64,000 nt of DNA from positions 310,001-374,000 of the forward strand of contig CP021231.1 of NCBI GenBank assembly GCA_003999685.1, in the 5' to 3' direction. Positions 10,675-23,174 of this stretch are shown piece by piece; within the stretch, counting starts at the first letter, position 1; the number at the start of each line of letters is the position of its first letter. The notes below the pieces were generated by a model. The model had not been told where the DNA came from, ran no database searches, and was given only the letters and a program-made list of their open reading frames with translations. This DNA is from Taiwanofungus camphoratus. Lineage: Eukaryota; Basidiomycota; Agaricomycetes; Polyporales; Taiwanofungaceae. Position numbers and translations under genes: made by a program.

Positions 10675-11547
10675 TTTGCTATATAGCAAAATTGGTCTGG
10701 ATGGACTGTACTCAACATTGGTGAGGATTTGCTCTAGTCGGCTTTCTTGCAAGCTGAGCTGGCGTCACGTCATGTTCAACTAGGTTGACCTTGACGTAAA
10801 GGACGGACCGTTCCATAACCCAACACATATTGTTTTGTTACAATAGTGAAGACCAATATTTATGGCACTCCGAGCCTATCTAGAGCCGATCTTGAGCGTG
10901 ATTAGGCCCGGATCTCTCCAATGCCATAGCAGCTTTCCGGGTTAGCCCAGCATTTTTGCCTTCAATCGAAGCAATGCGCCGTGAGAAAGTGTGTCCTACT
11001 TGTCTGGTCTCTGAAAGCTTTTCAGGGCCGAAACTAGATGGGCTGGTCTTACATGATCGTATAAACAAGGATCAGGACGGTCCCTGCCAACCTTGAATGA
11101 ATGGAAGCAAGTGTTGAGATCGTCACATAACTTTATTCGATGTTCAGCGCGCTGTCGAGAATGAGATGTCTCATGCCTTCACCACACACGGCATACTAGT
11201 CAGCGCCTTGACCCACTCACTTCACCGATTATTCAAAATGCATTGATGTCCAGGACCTTGACCCACCGGTAGTTCAAGGTGTATTGATATCCACCGTCCT
11301 GCGACATTCACTCACGTCACAGGTATTAGCTCATGTGACTTCCACGCTCAGCCGCTCACTTGTTGCCGAAGGGGTCCTTGCCGAGATGCTACTTATCTAC
11401 CGATGAGCTCATGCCTTGCATCTGAGTAAGCCGAAGCCAGGCCTGCAGAGTATTCATGATAAATACAACGTCGCATCGGCGAATCCTCGATGCACTTACA
11501 GTGTGACCAGGGACCATTCTATTACACGTCGTCGGTCGTTTCGCACC
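10675..11547. other. Intergenic; upstream of the aldo/keto reductase pair
   Basis: No gene recognised. An open frame at 10880-11068 (-) has no features. The stretch contains an imperfect tandem repeat at 11205-11293. Confidence 0.5.
11205..11293. repeat. Imperfect two-copy tandem repeat
   Basis: Two copies (11205-11252 and 11255-11293) each begin CCTTGACCCAC and end in a block ATTGAT[G/A]TCCA preceded by TTCAA. The second copy is about nine bases shorter in the middle. It lies about 250 bp upstream of the first reductase gene. Confidence 0.5.
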
Positions 11548-13355
<1,808 letters not shown>

Positions 13356-13832
13356 GGCGCGGACAGGGCCTTCCGCTGTCTGCATCAGTGGTACATGTGG
13401 TAGCACTTTGCGAAATTGCCAGCCTTTGATTACACTGCGTAGCGCTTTGTTGTATTCATGAACTTGGGGGGGGGGAGGCTATACACGAGCTTGAATGAGT
13501 TTCCTTCCACGATATGCATTGCTATCTATCAAGGAGGATAGTGGTGCAACCCGCCGTGAGTGTCGACAAGACACTGCATCGAGTTTGAAAACGTGATGGC
13601 TAGAGCCAATTTCCAATACCTGGACGTTTTATCATGTGACTCGTACGCGTCTGTGACGCGTCTGGTGCTGAGTACGACGCCATCACCGATAGCATGCACA
13701 CGTGCATTCGCCATTCCGAATCGGCATGGGCATGTTATTTATCGGTGCTCTGAGAAAGGAAGTTTAAGATAGCTATAAATAAGGTCGTACAAATGCAGGG
13801 GAGGGACTCACTCCTTCAATTGATTCACCGCC
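13356..13832. other. Spacer between the two reductase genes
   Basis: No gene. It contains a run of ten G at about 13467-13476 and no obvious similarity to the region upstream of copy 1. Open frames at 13529-13714 (-) and 13560-13772 (+) overlap each other and are not supported. Confidence 0.5.
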
Positions 13833-15623
13833 ATGGCCTCCCCCAGCACCAACCAACGAAGTGCTCTCAACATCGTCATGGTAGTGTCTCGATGCTTATT
13901 TTCGTTTGCATCCATCTGACAGACTATTCGACCCGTTCTAGGGTGCGATGACTTTCGGTGAAGCCGGGAAAGAAGGTGAGCTGCATCACAATGCCCACTC
14001 GAGTGTTCCAGACGGCTCATACGTTTCTGTGCAAGGTGCAAGAGTACACAATTTGAGCGACGTGGAAGCGATATTAGACGTATTCCAGGCTCACGGTCAT
14101 CTCGAGGTAGGTAAAACATGTCGTTCTCATTTGTGACTTCAACTGCAGAGTAACTTAGGTGGAGCATAGATCGATACCGCCCGCACCTATACTGGTGGCA
14201 CAAGCGAAGCGTATCTTGGAAAGATAGATTGGCGAAAGCGCGGCTTGAAGCTCGAGACCAAGCTCTACCCAAACGTGGTGTGTTATGATCTCGGTCATCG
14301 CTGCACACCTTTCTCAGCTTGACCTACCGACTCGGATCAGTCGAACAGAAGGCTGCAGAACCCCAATAGGGAGACGATCTCCCACTCTCCAGAGGTTGTT
14401 TTTGATGAACGCTTTGACCGTTGCAATCATTAAAATCAGTCGTAATAACAGGATCTCCGCAAGAATCTCGAAAAGTCAATGAAAGCACTGAATACCGAGT
14501 ATTTATGAATCATCTCGTTTTTTTTGACTGTGACTTCTGATGATCCTCCTGCTTTTACAACAGCCAGCTGGAAATGTGGTACTTACATGGCCCCGACCGA
14601 ACTACACCATATGAAGTGACCCTCAAAACCGTCAACGACTTATACAAAGAAGGAAAGTTCAAGCGCTTCGGCATCAGCAACTACATGGCGTAAATAATAT
14701 CCTTATCCTGAATGAAACTTATTTTGTCTTACGACCTACTGTAGATGGGAGGTCGCGGAAATAGTTCAGATTTGCAAGGCGAACGGATACGTCCAACCGA
14801 CCGCGTACCAGGGGATCTACAACGCCATTCACAGGCGAGTCTCTTCTTTCCGCGGTGTTTTGACGCCGCGTTTATCGTGCTCGACGTCCCTAGAAAAGTG
14901 GAGCCAGAGCTGTTCCCGTGTTTGAGGAAGTATGGCATCAGCTTCTACGAGTTCAACCCACGTGAGCCTCGGCGTGCTCACACAGCGGCTGTCCTTTTTA
15001 ATTTATTGTTATGCCGCAGTGGGTGGCGGATTCTTCACCGGAAGGTACAACTCGCCAGATGAGAAAGTGGAGCCAGGCTCTAGATTTGATCCTGAAAAGG
15101 GTCAGGGCAGGGTATGCCTATCATTACTTTGCATTAAGTGCTACTAACCATTGTGTCCATTTCTGTCACAGAATTATCGAGCGCGGTACATTGACCTTTC
15201 AAGTTCAACGAGATTTTACTGACAAGTACTGAAGGTACTGGAACGAACCCTACTTCAAAGCGCTTGCTTCCATCCAGGCTGTCGCTACTGCCCATAACTT
15301 GACCATGGCGGAAATCGCACTGCGTTGGATCTCTCACCACAGCCTCATGAAACGCGAGCACGGCGACTCGATATTGATCGGCGCCTCGAGCCTGGAACAC
15401 ATCGAGCAAGTACGTCAATGAGCTCACTTTGTGAATGCCCGATCCTTATAGGGTGATCTTGATAGAATTTGGTTGATCTCGAGAAAGGCCCACTCCGTGA
15501 GTGCGAACAAGAAGTTCCCAATAATGCGTCTGACGTTGCCCCCTGACAGCGGACGAGGTGCTAAATGTGCTTGACGAGGCCTGGCTTTCGGTTCTGCCAC
15601 ATGCGACCAATTATTTCCATTGA
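13833..15623 (+). CDS. Aldo/keto reductase, AKR7-like (copy 2)
   Basis: Tandem paralog of the gene at 11548. It starts MASPSTNQRSALNIVMGAMT and follows the same exon order: [189 protein letters not shown] and a final NYFH. The tetrad Asp, Tyr, Lys, His is kept. Intron positions are the same as in copy 1, so the pair arose by duplication of an already intron-rich gene. The region just before ISHSPE differs most between the copies, perhaps affecting substrate choice. No frame break was found. Confidence 0.9.
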
Positions 15624-16194
15624 AGTTCTCTCGCGAGGATCGGTGTATGACCCGGCCCATGTCAGCCTGATTGTTGAGAGCATGCCCCTTGATAAGTAGC
15701 GTTGTTGCCTGCACATCGCAAACTTGGAATATGGAATCAGACAGCGAGTCTCTTGGTGACTGCAGCGATGACCTTCTGTATTCGATTTTGCGCTATGCAA
15801 CTCCGAGATGAGGGTGGTTTGGCTGCTATCCATCAAGCAGACCTCTCGTAAATCCACTGTCAAGAGAACGCTTTTTGGAACCAGGCCTAAGTATCGTTGC
15901 TTAGCCAAATGAAGTGTCTGCTCCGGAGTTCCAAATAGTGTCAGCCTTCAAATGGATTGCATATTCACCGACGTCCAATGTTACTCTATTTGTGGACAGA
16001 CTCGATTGCGACGTTGCACCATAACATTGAGGATTACCCAAACGTGACTGTCGCTGAGGATGCGGTCACACTCCAGCCCGAGTATGCTCTGCGACGTAAG
16101 TTTGATACTGCACAATTCCCAGAATTATTTTATCATCGTTTGGAGACAAGACTCATGAAAACTGGGTTTCAGTATTTAAGCAAGGCTGCCCGTG
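15624..16194. other. Intergenic between convergent genes
   Basis: Open frames at 15561-15908 (-) and 15957-16226 (+) are unsupported; the second overlaps the 3' end of the carrier gene on the other strand. No repeat or RNA gene seen. Confidence 0.5.
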
Positions 16195-17651
16195 TCATAC
16201 TTGTCGTCCTCCTATTAGCCGAATGATATTCTCATACACTGTAAAGACGATGCCCCCACTCATCTACAGCAGGTCTTGAGCTATTGTAGACGTGCTTGGA
16301 GTGCGGAACAGGCACTTACCACTAACCGCACCAGTCGTGGCGTTGTCCCTGTCCAGAATCGCAAGATCCCTTCCTCGCTAAATATCCGATACGCGCAATG
16401 GAAGGAATTGCGGTACGCCTGTCGCGCCTCGAGCGACTGCATACGTGTTTTGATAACACTTGGGATAATGCAAAATTTTGGGATCAAGCGGACGAGAATA
16501 GGAGCAGCAGTGAGGACGTACTCTAAGGGCATGGTCGTATATACGGTGACTAACCCTGCGATAGCACCAATACCAAACGTCATGGGAGTGGACAAATTCT
16601 GCCCAGGAGGCACTGTGCCTTGTACGAATTGTTTGAGAGTTGTATATGTTGTGAAGCGAACCGCAGAGTTCGCTCCTATAGATTTATCAGCAACTGTATC
16701 TCCGGGTCAATTTGGGAATATGAGCGTACCTTGGCGCATCATCTAGGAAAAGACTCCTTGTCACTAAGTCGTATGGCCCAGGATAGAAAACAACACTGAC
16801 CACTGGGAAGAGACCTCGGTATACCCCACCCACTCCTTCCTCCCGCACAATCGAAACCGTCCCGTGAAGTAGCCCGCGGTACTTTGGATGTGAACTCTTC
16901 GCGTCATCAATAAGTTTCGTTCTAAAAATAGGAGAAGGAAAAAAGTCGATTGAAGGTCATGATCAGCCGAATTGGACGGCTCACTTTATTGTTTCCGACG
17001 GTGTCACGGCGAGGATGGCCTCCATCATGCCTGCGCCGAGACCAGCTGGGCAACCCATCACGCTGTCAATCACGACATTAAACCGATTTGTGACTACTTA
17101 CCCAGAAGACTCCTTGGCGCGCTAACTTTCCCCTCGATTACAATATGATGTCAGATGAACGCGGACAATTGGAATCATTGTATATTCCTGCGTACTCACC
17201 TCGGAGTCCGCCAGCAAATATTTGAAATGATCATAGGACACAAATCGTACACCAGCTTTGATCGAGTTACCTAACAGATGCAAGGGAGACGTTATTCATA
17301 CAGTCGTCTATGAAAGCCGCAAGCACGCACCGACGACCAAAGCCCCACATCCCGAATAGAGCCCACTTACGCCCTTCGTCTGCAACGTCTCGCGGATGAT
17401 GACAAGCGGGCTTTCTCTCTAGTAGTCATTCAGTTTCGGCCAGATTTCAATCTTGCACAACAGCTTCCTACCTTTCCGCTGAACTGTGAGCGTGTTTTTA
17501 CAAACTCGGTGGGATATGTAACGAAGCTACGGTCACCGGAAATGAACTCAACAGCAAGTGCTTCTAGCGGATTCGAGTTTGCTCACGCTTCCACTGCACC
17601 GGCCGTAGTCCCTGCGATTAAGGAGTGAAGTGGTTTCTCTTTCTTCGACAT
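16195..17651 (-). CDS. CTP1: Mitochondrial tricarboxylate (citrate) carrier
   Basis: Inner-membrane carrier exchanging citrate for malate, feeding cytosolic acetyl-CoA. About nine exons. Three carrier repeats can be read: repeat 1 with PLHSLIAGTTAGAVEAFVTY and PTEFVKTRSQF; repeat 2 with GLGAGMMEAILAVTPSETIK and TKLIDDAK; repeat 3 with GIGAIAGLVTVYTTMPLDVI and KTRMQSLEARQAYRN. Each keeps the P-x-[D/E]-x-x-[K/R] signature. Other family strings: LYSGCGALVVGNSIKAGVRF, GVYRGLFPVMMRQGANSAVR, FTTYTTLKQFVQG and RFWTGTTPRL. The PLDVI motif is rebuilt only after removing an intron that begins GTACGTCC. The end is SGGIVFTVYENIIRL. About 300 residues, normal for the family. The start is MSKKEKPLHSLIAG at 17651. 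Intact. Confidence 0.93.
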
Positions 17652-18082
17652 CGTGGTTTGTCTCTAGTTCCTAGACGAATCCTCCGCGCAGACCACGCGC
17701 GGGACCATTCGATCACGAGCTGTCACACAAATGAATAATTGCTCACCGTGACACTCTGTTCACCAGCTTACACTAATAATGAAGCCTGATATATGAATGC
17801 AGCTATTGAGCGTGCTATAATTGTACGCTAGACGGCGTTTTCATGTTTTCGGCTGCTTATATTGCTGGTATTTACAGTTCTCAGCGCTCTCCACGACTCT
17901 CGAAAAAATTAGACGTTTCGACCGTCCATGGCTCATTTCTGGTCAGGCTGCCAGCGTAGCTCCACATGTTAAGTACCGTTTTACTTCTATCGAACATATC
18001 TAGATCTGTCCAAGCATCTAGTACATTTATATTGCGCTTTTGCCATGTAAAAACTGTCGCGAGCTACCAGTCAAGCGTCTAC
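17652..18082. other. Intergenic; CTP1 promoter and DUR3 3' region
   Basis: No gene seen. Short open frames at 17821-18003 and 17966-18163 (+) are unsupported. Confidence 0.5.
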
Positions 18083-20613
18083 TCACGCGTCGTTGTGTGC
18101 ACCTATCCCCTTCCTAAGACCACCACCAAAACAGTCTCTAATAAATCCTCCGCTTATCTCTAATATGGCCATACGGCTTTCCCATAGAGGAAGGACTGAC
18201 GTGATTGAAGCTGCGACAAATAGCCATATGATACAGATTATGATCCATGCCTTGAAGAAATGCAACGAGAAGACGTAATGCGAGAAAAACATGGGAATGG
18301 GAATAAGCTATGCAAGTCGTTAGCCAGCATATTCTGACAAGAGCATATGCTAAAGTCTTACCAAAATGATCACGAAGCTCATGATCACTGATGCCCATAC
18401 GGCCACTTTGAAAGATTTTTGTAGTGTCTCGTAGTCTTCGGGGGGTTCCATTAAAGAAGGGTTCTCAACAGACGATGAGAGCGCGATAGCATTCATCTTC
18501 TTATCCTCCGTGTATTCGATGGATCCTGCAGCCTCGTCTGTGGAACGAGAGTCAGCCTTCTCTTCCTCCAATTTTGACTGATCATCGGTCCGTCCTGGAG
18601 GATTAATTTCCTTGGTTGTTGACCAGTCGAAATCATTGTCTGGCTTTATCAGGGTCACGAATATAGATATGAGGACTCCTGCGCAGCAGGAAGCTATATT
18701 ACCTGCCAGGGTGGAATAGTTGTTCCCTGGGTGTTGCGTATGATATAAGCAAAATGAGTTTCAGATCTCAACTATCCAGCAATTCTCACCGGTAGTCTCG
18801 ATAGTCAATGCTCCATAGTAGGTTTTCGCCACAACTAGCCAACAAGTAATGCCAATTGAGAGGCCACCTAGTGCACCACTGATAGCGGCGATGCGTGTTT
18901 GCTTGCGCCATAGCACAGTCAGGACGATCGGGCCGACAGCAGCTGTATACACCGTGCCCGAGAAGAGATATAGCCAATTCAGCGATAGTCCAATTGCATT
19001 CCAAATACATGCGACGCAGGACATGATCACGGCCCAAATGCCGATCATAGTGTGCGAGACACGGATGAGTGCCTTTGGTGATGCCTGTGTTTAATAAGTA
19101 CTCATGGGTGGCCGAGGTAGACAAACAGAACCACTAACATTTGGCCTGAAGTGTATCTGGTAGAGGTCGAAGGTAAGGATAGACGATGTTGCGATCATTT
19201 CTGATGACGCCGCGGATGTCACAGCCATGAAAAGTAGGATTAACTGGGCAAGTCGGTTTTAGTATACCTCATATCAGAAGCCCGGAGAACATTGGAGCCG
19301 ACCATTGCAGCAGCACCGCCTTTGCCCAGAAGGATTACAGCGCTGGCTGGTGCCGTCAGGCCGGCATCAGTCTGAGCTTGTGAGAGGCCTCCTGGATACG
19401 GAAATTCTGGATCTGTACGATAATACGTGTCTAACCGTTCCATGAATTCAGAGGGTCGGATAGACGGCTTACTGTTGGCTAATGCGACTGCTGCTAAACC
19501 CATAGTTGTCGAGAACGTCATGGGGACAGCAAACCATGCGATGCCGCCCATCAGGTAAGCACGTACAGTGGTTTTGGCTTTTGATGCAATCGCACGCTGC
19601 CAATATCCCTAGAGATGTAGAAATGTGAGTGAGCTGCGTGACAACTTCCTACAAACAGGTCTGACGAGTACTTGCCTGGTCCACAGTCACATTCCCAAAT
19701 GCACCAAACATCTGTATAACTAGAAACACCAATCCATCTATACAATTGAATTCAAATACTGTAGAGTACGTGTGGTTGCGAGAAGCCATTTACTATCTGA
19801 TTTCAGTGTCAAGTAAGATCCGTCTTGATTGCCTGCTACTGGACGTTCTATGGCTGCTTGCTTTAGCAGGTGGTACATGCCGTCAATCCCACCGATGAGG
19901 TCAGCCTCTGTGTAGGTGTGGAAGAAGAAGTAGAATATAATGATCATGAGAATAAGTGTATGTGAATAGTCACCTACAGTCAATTCATTCTAAGCCTATC
20001 AATGACCAAATGTTTTGTTTCACTCACACAGGAACGTAGCACGGAGTCCACCAAGGATGACGTAAATGGCTACACCTAACGGGATGAGGAAGTTGGCTGC
20101 ATAAATGTTCATGCCAGTGAACGCATTCACAACAGCACTGCCACCGAGGAGGAGCATGCTTGACACTATGAGATTTGTAACCAGACCAAAAAAAGCAAAT
20201 ACAAAATGCGCTGTGTTGCCGTAACGAGCATGGATGATCTCGAGGTAGGTGTGACAGTACGGTGCGATCATTTTCACACGAATGGCGAGGATCGACATAA
20301 GGAACACCTGTATGGTCGCTCCTGCGGCGTAGTAATAGGCCCCGCAAACGCCATATTCATATGTGACGGTCGAACTTTGCAACAGAGTAGCAGCCCAGGT
20401 CCACGCGGAGACTATGCCCGAGGCTATGAGTCCGGGTTTGACTGAGCGGGACGCGGTGTTAAATTCTTCCGAAGTGGTGATTTTGTAGCTAGTATACCGG
20501 TTCTGGAGTGTTGAAAGACCCATCATCAGAATAGCGAAGACGAGGCCAATGCCGAGAACGACGCCATAACCAGTGCCCTGGGAAAGCACCTGTGCTCCTT
20601 CAGAGGTAGACAT
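18083..20613 (-). CDS. DUR3: Urea/proton symporter (DUR3-type sodium:solute symporter)
   Basis: High-affinity urea active transporter of the plasma membrane, SSS superfamily. About nine exons. The first runs from MSTSEGAQVLSQGTGYGVVL and includes ILMMGLSTLQNRYTSYKITT, RSVKPGLIASGIVSAWTWAA, TLLQSSTVTYEYGVCGAYYY and RVKMIAPYCHTYLEIIHARY, all typical of DUR3. Later exons carry AWFAVPMTFSTTMGLAAVAL, SAVILLGKGGAAAMVGSNVL, IGIWAVIMSCVACIWNAIGL, YLFSGTVYTAAVGPIVLTVL and the C-terminal helices FFSHYVFSLHFFKAWIIICI and FVAASITSVLPLWESR. A hydrophilic insert of about 80 residues rich in Asp, Glu and Ser lies before the last helices. The start was set at ATG 20613 because DUR3 proteins begin just before the GYGVV helix; an open frame extends to 20862 but that part is not family-like. 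Confidence 0.92.
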
Positions 20614-21675
20614 TGCGGCAGCGGCAGAAGAGGGCAAGGAAGCTTGAATCCATCGAGGGGCCACAGATAAAGGTTTGCAGCATACATAGGATCGGTAAGC
20701 AGACTTCTTTATCGACCTATGTGCACTGATAAGGAAGAAGCTTGCTGGTGAGAACCTGACTGCTTGGAGTCGTTTGCTATCATCCGAGAGATAAGTCAGG
20801 CATAGAAGTAATCTTATGGGGTGGACAAGGACGTCAGTGGGGAAGTCACGATACAGTACCATTTATATGCGACAGGCTCTCAGCGTCTTATCAGTTTCGA
20901 GAAAGCACTAGCCAAGTACATCTCGAGGTAAGCATTATGCCAAGGATTTGACATTGAAGACAGCCCAGCCCAGGCCACGCTTCAAGGCATCTTCAAGTTG
21001 CAAGCCAGGTAGTTCCATGCTGAGATAGAGTTCTGCAATTTTGACTTCGCCAGCTACACATGACGTTCAAACACGAAGAAAGTCTCATCTTCCTTGCTTT
21101 CGCTGAAGCTACTTGTTCCGAAGCCAGGAGATAAACCGAAGATGCTACAAGAAGCCAGATTCTGGGAGAAACGGTCCATGAGCACGAGAGTGATTGGCAC
21201 GACGTGGAACGTACACTGTATGAACGGATTAGGACAAGGGTTGAGAAAAGAAGGCCTTCATGACTGAGTTGAATCGAATATCGAATTATTAGAGGACTGC
21301 TCGCGATGATTCAATTCCTAGAGCTTGCAAGAAAAAGACGGGTTCTGGCGCCGGAATTGTTGTCCGTATCACGTACATGGGTTTCGCGAGGTTTTAGAGC
21401 GACATGGTTCGCAATAAAGTAGTCAGACCGTGGGGTGTTCAATGAGATAAGATAACAAGATGTTTGCTGGGCTCTGAGATCGAGCGCCAGTAACATGGAT
21501 GTCCACCACCAGCACTCCACCAAATCCTGATTGGTGAACCTCAGCTACGCGTATGATTCATTTGAACCAGCTTTGGAGGTGATTTAATAATTTACGGTAA
21601 TTGTTTACTGCATCTCTCCAGAATACACATGCTCTAGCTCATGATAATGACATCGGACAGACAGTACGTGGCTCC
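20614..21675. other. Divergent intergenic region between DUR3 and HEM4
   Basis: About 1.06 kb between divergent starts. It holds the DUR3 leader (an open upstream extension to 20862 and an ATG-containing leader) and the HEM4 promoter. An open frame at 21311-21523 (-) is unsupported. Confidence 0.5.
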
Positions 21676-22665
21676 ATGGCCCCGAATGTGCTCCTCCTCA
21701 GAACTCCTGCACGAAACGATCAATATGAGAGCGCTTTTCAATCACGAGGATACACGGCAATCTCTGTTCCAGTCCTGGAAACCGTGTTCCGACACTTGGA
21801 TGAGCTCAAGAAAGTCATGCAGAATGGACCCGAGGCGCGAGGTTATGACGGTGTGGTGGTTACAAGCGGACGGTCATGCGAAGCGTGGAAGACTGTTGCA
21901 CTGGAATTGGTTTCAGAGTCCACTAGTGTTGAGACAAGCTCATCGGGTAAGCACTCCGTGGCCTTTACGAGGGCCCTGTGCTTATGCCCCATGCGCTGCC
22001 AGTGGATTGGTCCGTTGTCCCCTTCTATGTAGTCGGAGAGGCGACTGCAAAATCATTAGCAGATGTTCAAGAAGCCATAGGGGACTATTTCTCTCCGAAG
22101 GACATCCGCGGTGCCTCAGAATCCGGTACGAGCGAGCGGCTCGCTCATTTCATCCTAAAGGATCTGGCATCCATGGCCGGCAGCAAGAAGCTCTTGTATC
22201 TCACGGGGGACAAGAACCGTGATACGCTGCCCAAGATTCTCAATGATGGTGGCTTTACCCTTGAGGCTGTTCAAGTGTACGCAACACAAGGTTCTGCGAC
22301 TTTTGCTTCAGATCTTGATAGAGCTTTACGTTCTGCGCCTCCAGGTGATGCCGGTTGCAACTTTCTTGTTACATGGGCTCAAATCATATCTACGATCAGG
22401 GTCACATACATGGTGGATCACATTTTTTGCGCCCTCTGAATCTGAATTCGTCACACCCATCCTGCGTAAGCACTTCGACTTCCCGTCAGGAGACAAGCCG
22501 CCCGCTTTAGGTACGCCAAAGATTGCCGCCATCGGGCCGACAACGTCAGGATTCCTGCAGGAGAATCTCAATCTGCAAGTACACGTTGTGTCTCCAAAAC
22601 CGAACGCCGAGTCTCTCTCAACCGCTATCGTCTCCTTTGACGCCGAGCACGTAACACAGCCCTGA
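21676..22665 (+). CDS. HEM4: Uroporphyrinogen-III synthase
   Basis: Heme biosynthesis: cyclises hydroxymethylbilane to uroporphyrinogen III in the cytosol. Three exons, joined at SSS|VDWSVVPFY and APPG|SHTWWITFF. N-terminal strand MAPNVLLLRTPARNDQYESA is followed by RGYTAISVPVLETVFRHLD, YDGVVVTSGRSCEAWKTV, PFYVVGEATAKSLADVQEAI, IRGASESGTSERLAHFIL, KKLLYLTGDKNRDTLPKIL, TLEAVQVYATQGSATFASDL, FFAPSESEFVTPILRKHFDF and KIAAIGPTTSGFLQENLNLQ. This order matches the two-domain HEM4 fold, whose sequence is otherwise poorly conserved. About 280 residues. The ATG at 21676 fits the family start; an open frame extends upstream to 21601 but adds no homologous sequence. Confidence 0.92.
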
Positions 22666-23174
22666 TGTTTGGGCCGGTCCATCCCTGTATTCTCGATTTT
22701 GCATTGATTCTCGTTGCTGTCCCAAGATTTCGCTATAGCCAGTGGATTCTGTAACACCAGCTTTGTAGTGTATATTCATAAACGGATCTCCAGGATTATT
22801 GTCACTTCGGACACCACATTTTGTTCAATACGTGTGTTTGAAATAGGGACCCAATGCACCTTGACGAACTATAGAGCGTCTCTTTCACTCATGCACGAAT
22901 CTTGAACGGTAATCCGAGAGTTCTGAATCCTTTTGGCATAATGATAAATTTAATGAGAAAATTCGAGATGAGACATGATACAAGTGGTTGTGTAAATGCG
23001 GGTGAACAAAGAGGGAATGATACATGGTCGAGACAGAGACATTAACTACGGAGAAAAAGTACAATGTATGCCGAGGCGAGGAGTGTTGGGGTAGATTTGG
23101 AAAAGGGTCTAAAAGGTAGCCCCCTACTCATCCCGCACGGCGATGTCTGGACTATGCCGGTCATGATACAAAGC
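22666..23174. other. Intergenic between convergent genes
   Basis: 3' flank of HEM4 and of the gene on the minus strand. AT-rich with no supported gene. Confidence 0.5.

Noticed and set aside
16281-16613. Possible pseudogene of the citrate carrier (insert within the PLDVIK motif)
   Set aside because: Removing introns with normal GT..AG ends restores every motif, so the gene is intact.
20614-20862. N-terminal extension of the DUR3 frame
   Set aside because: The open frame continues 83 codons upstream, but DUR3 proteins start near GYGVV and the extra sequence has no family likeness.
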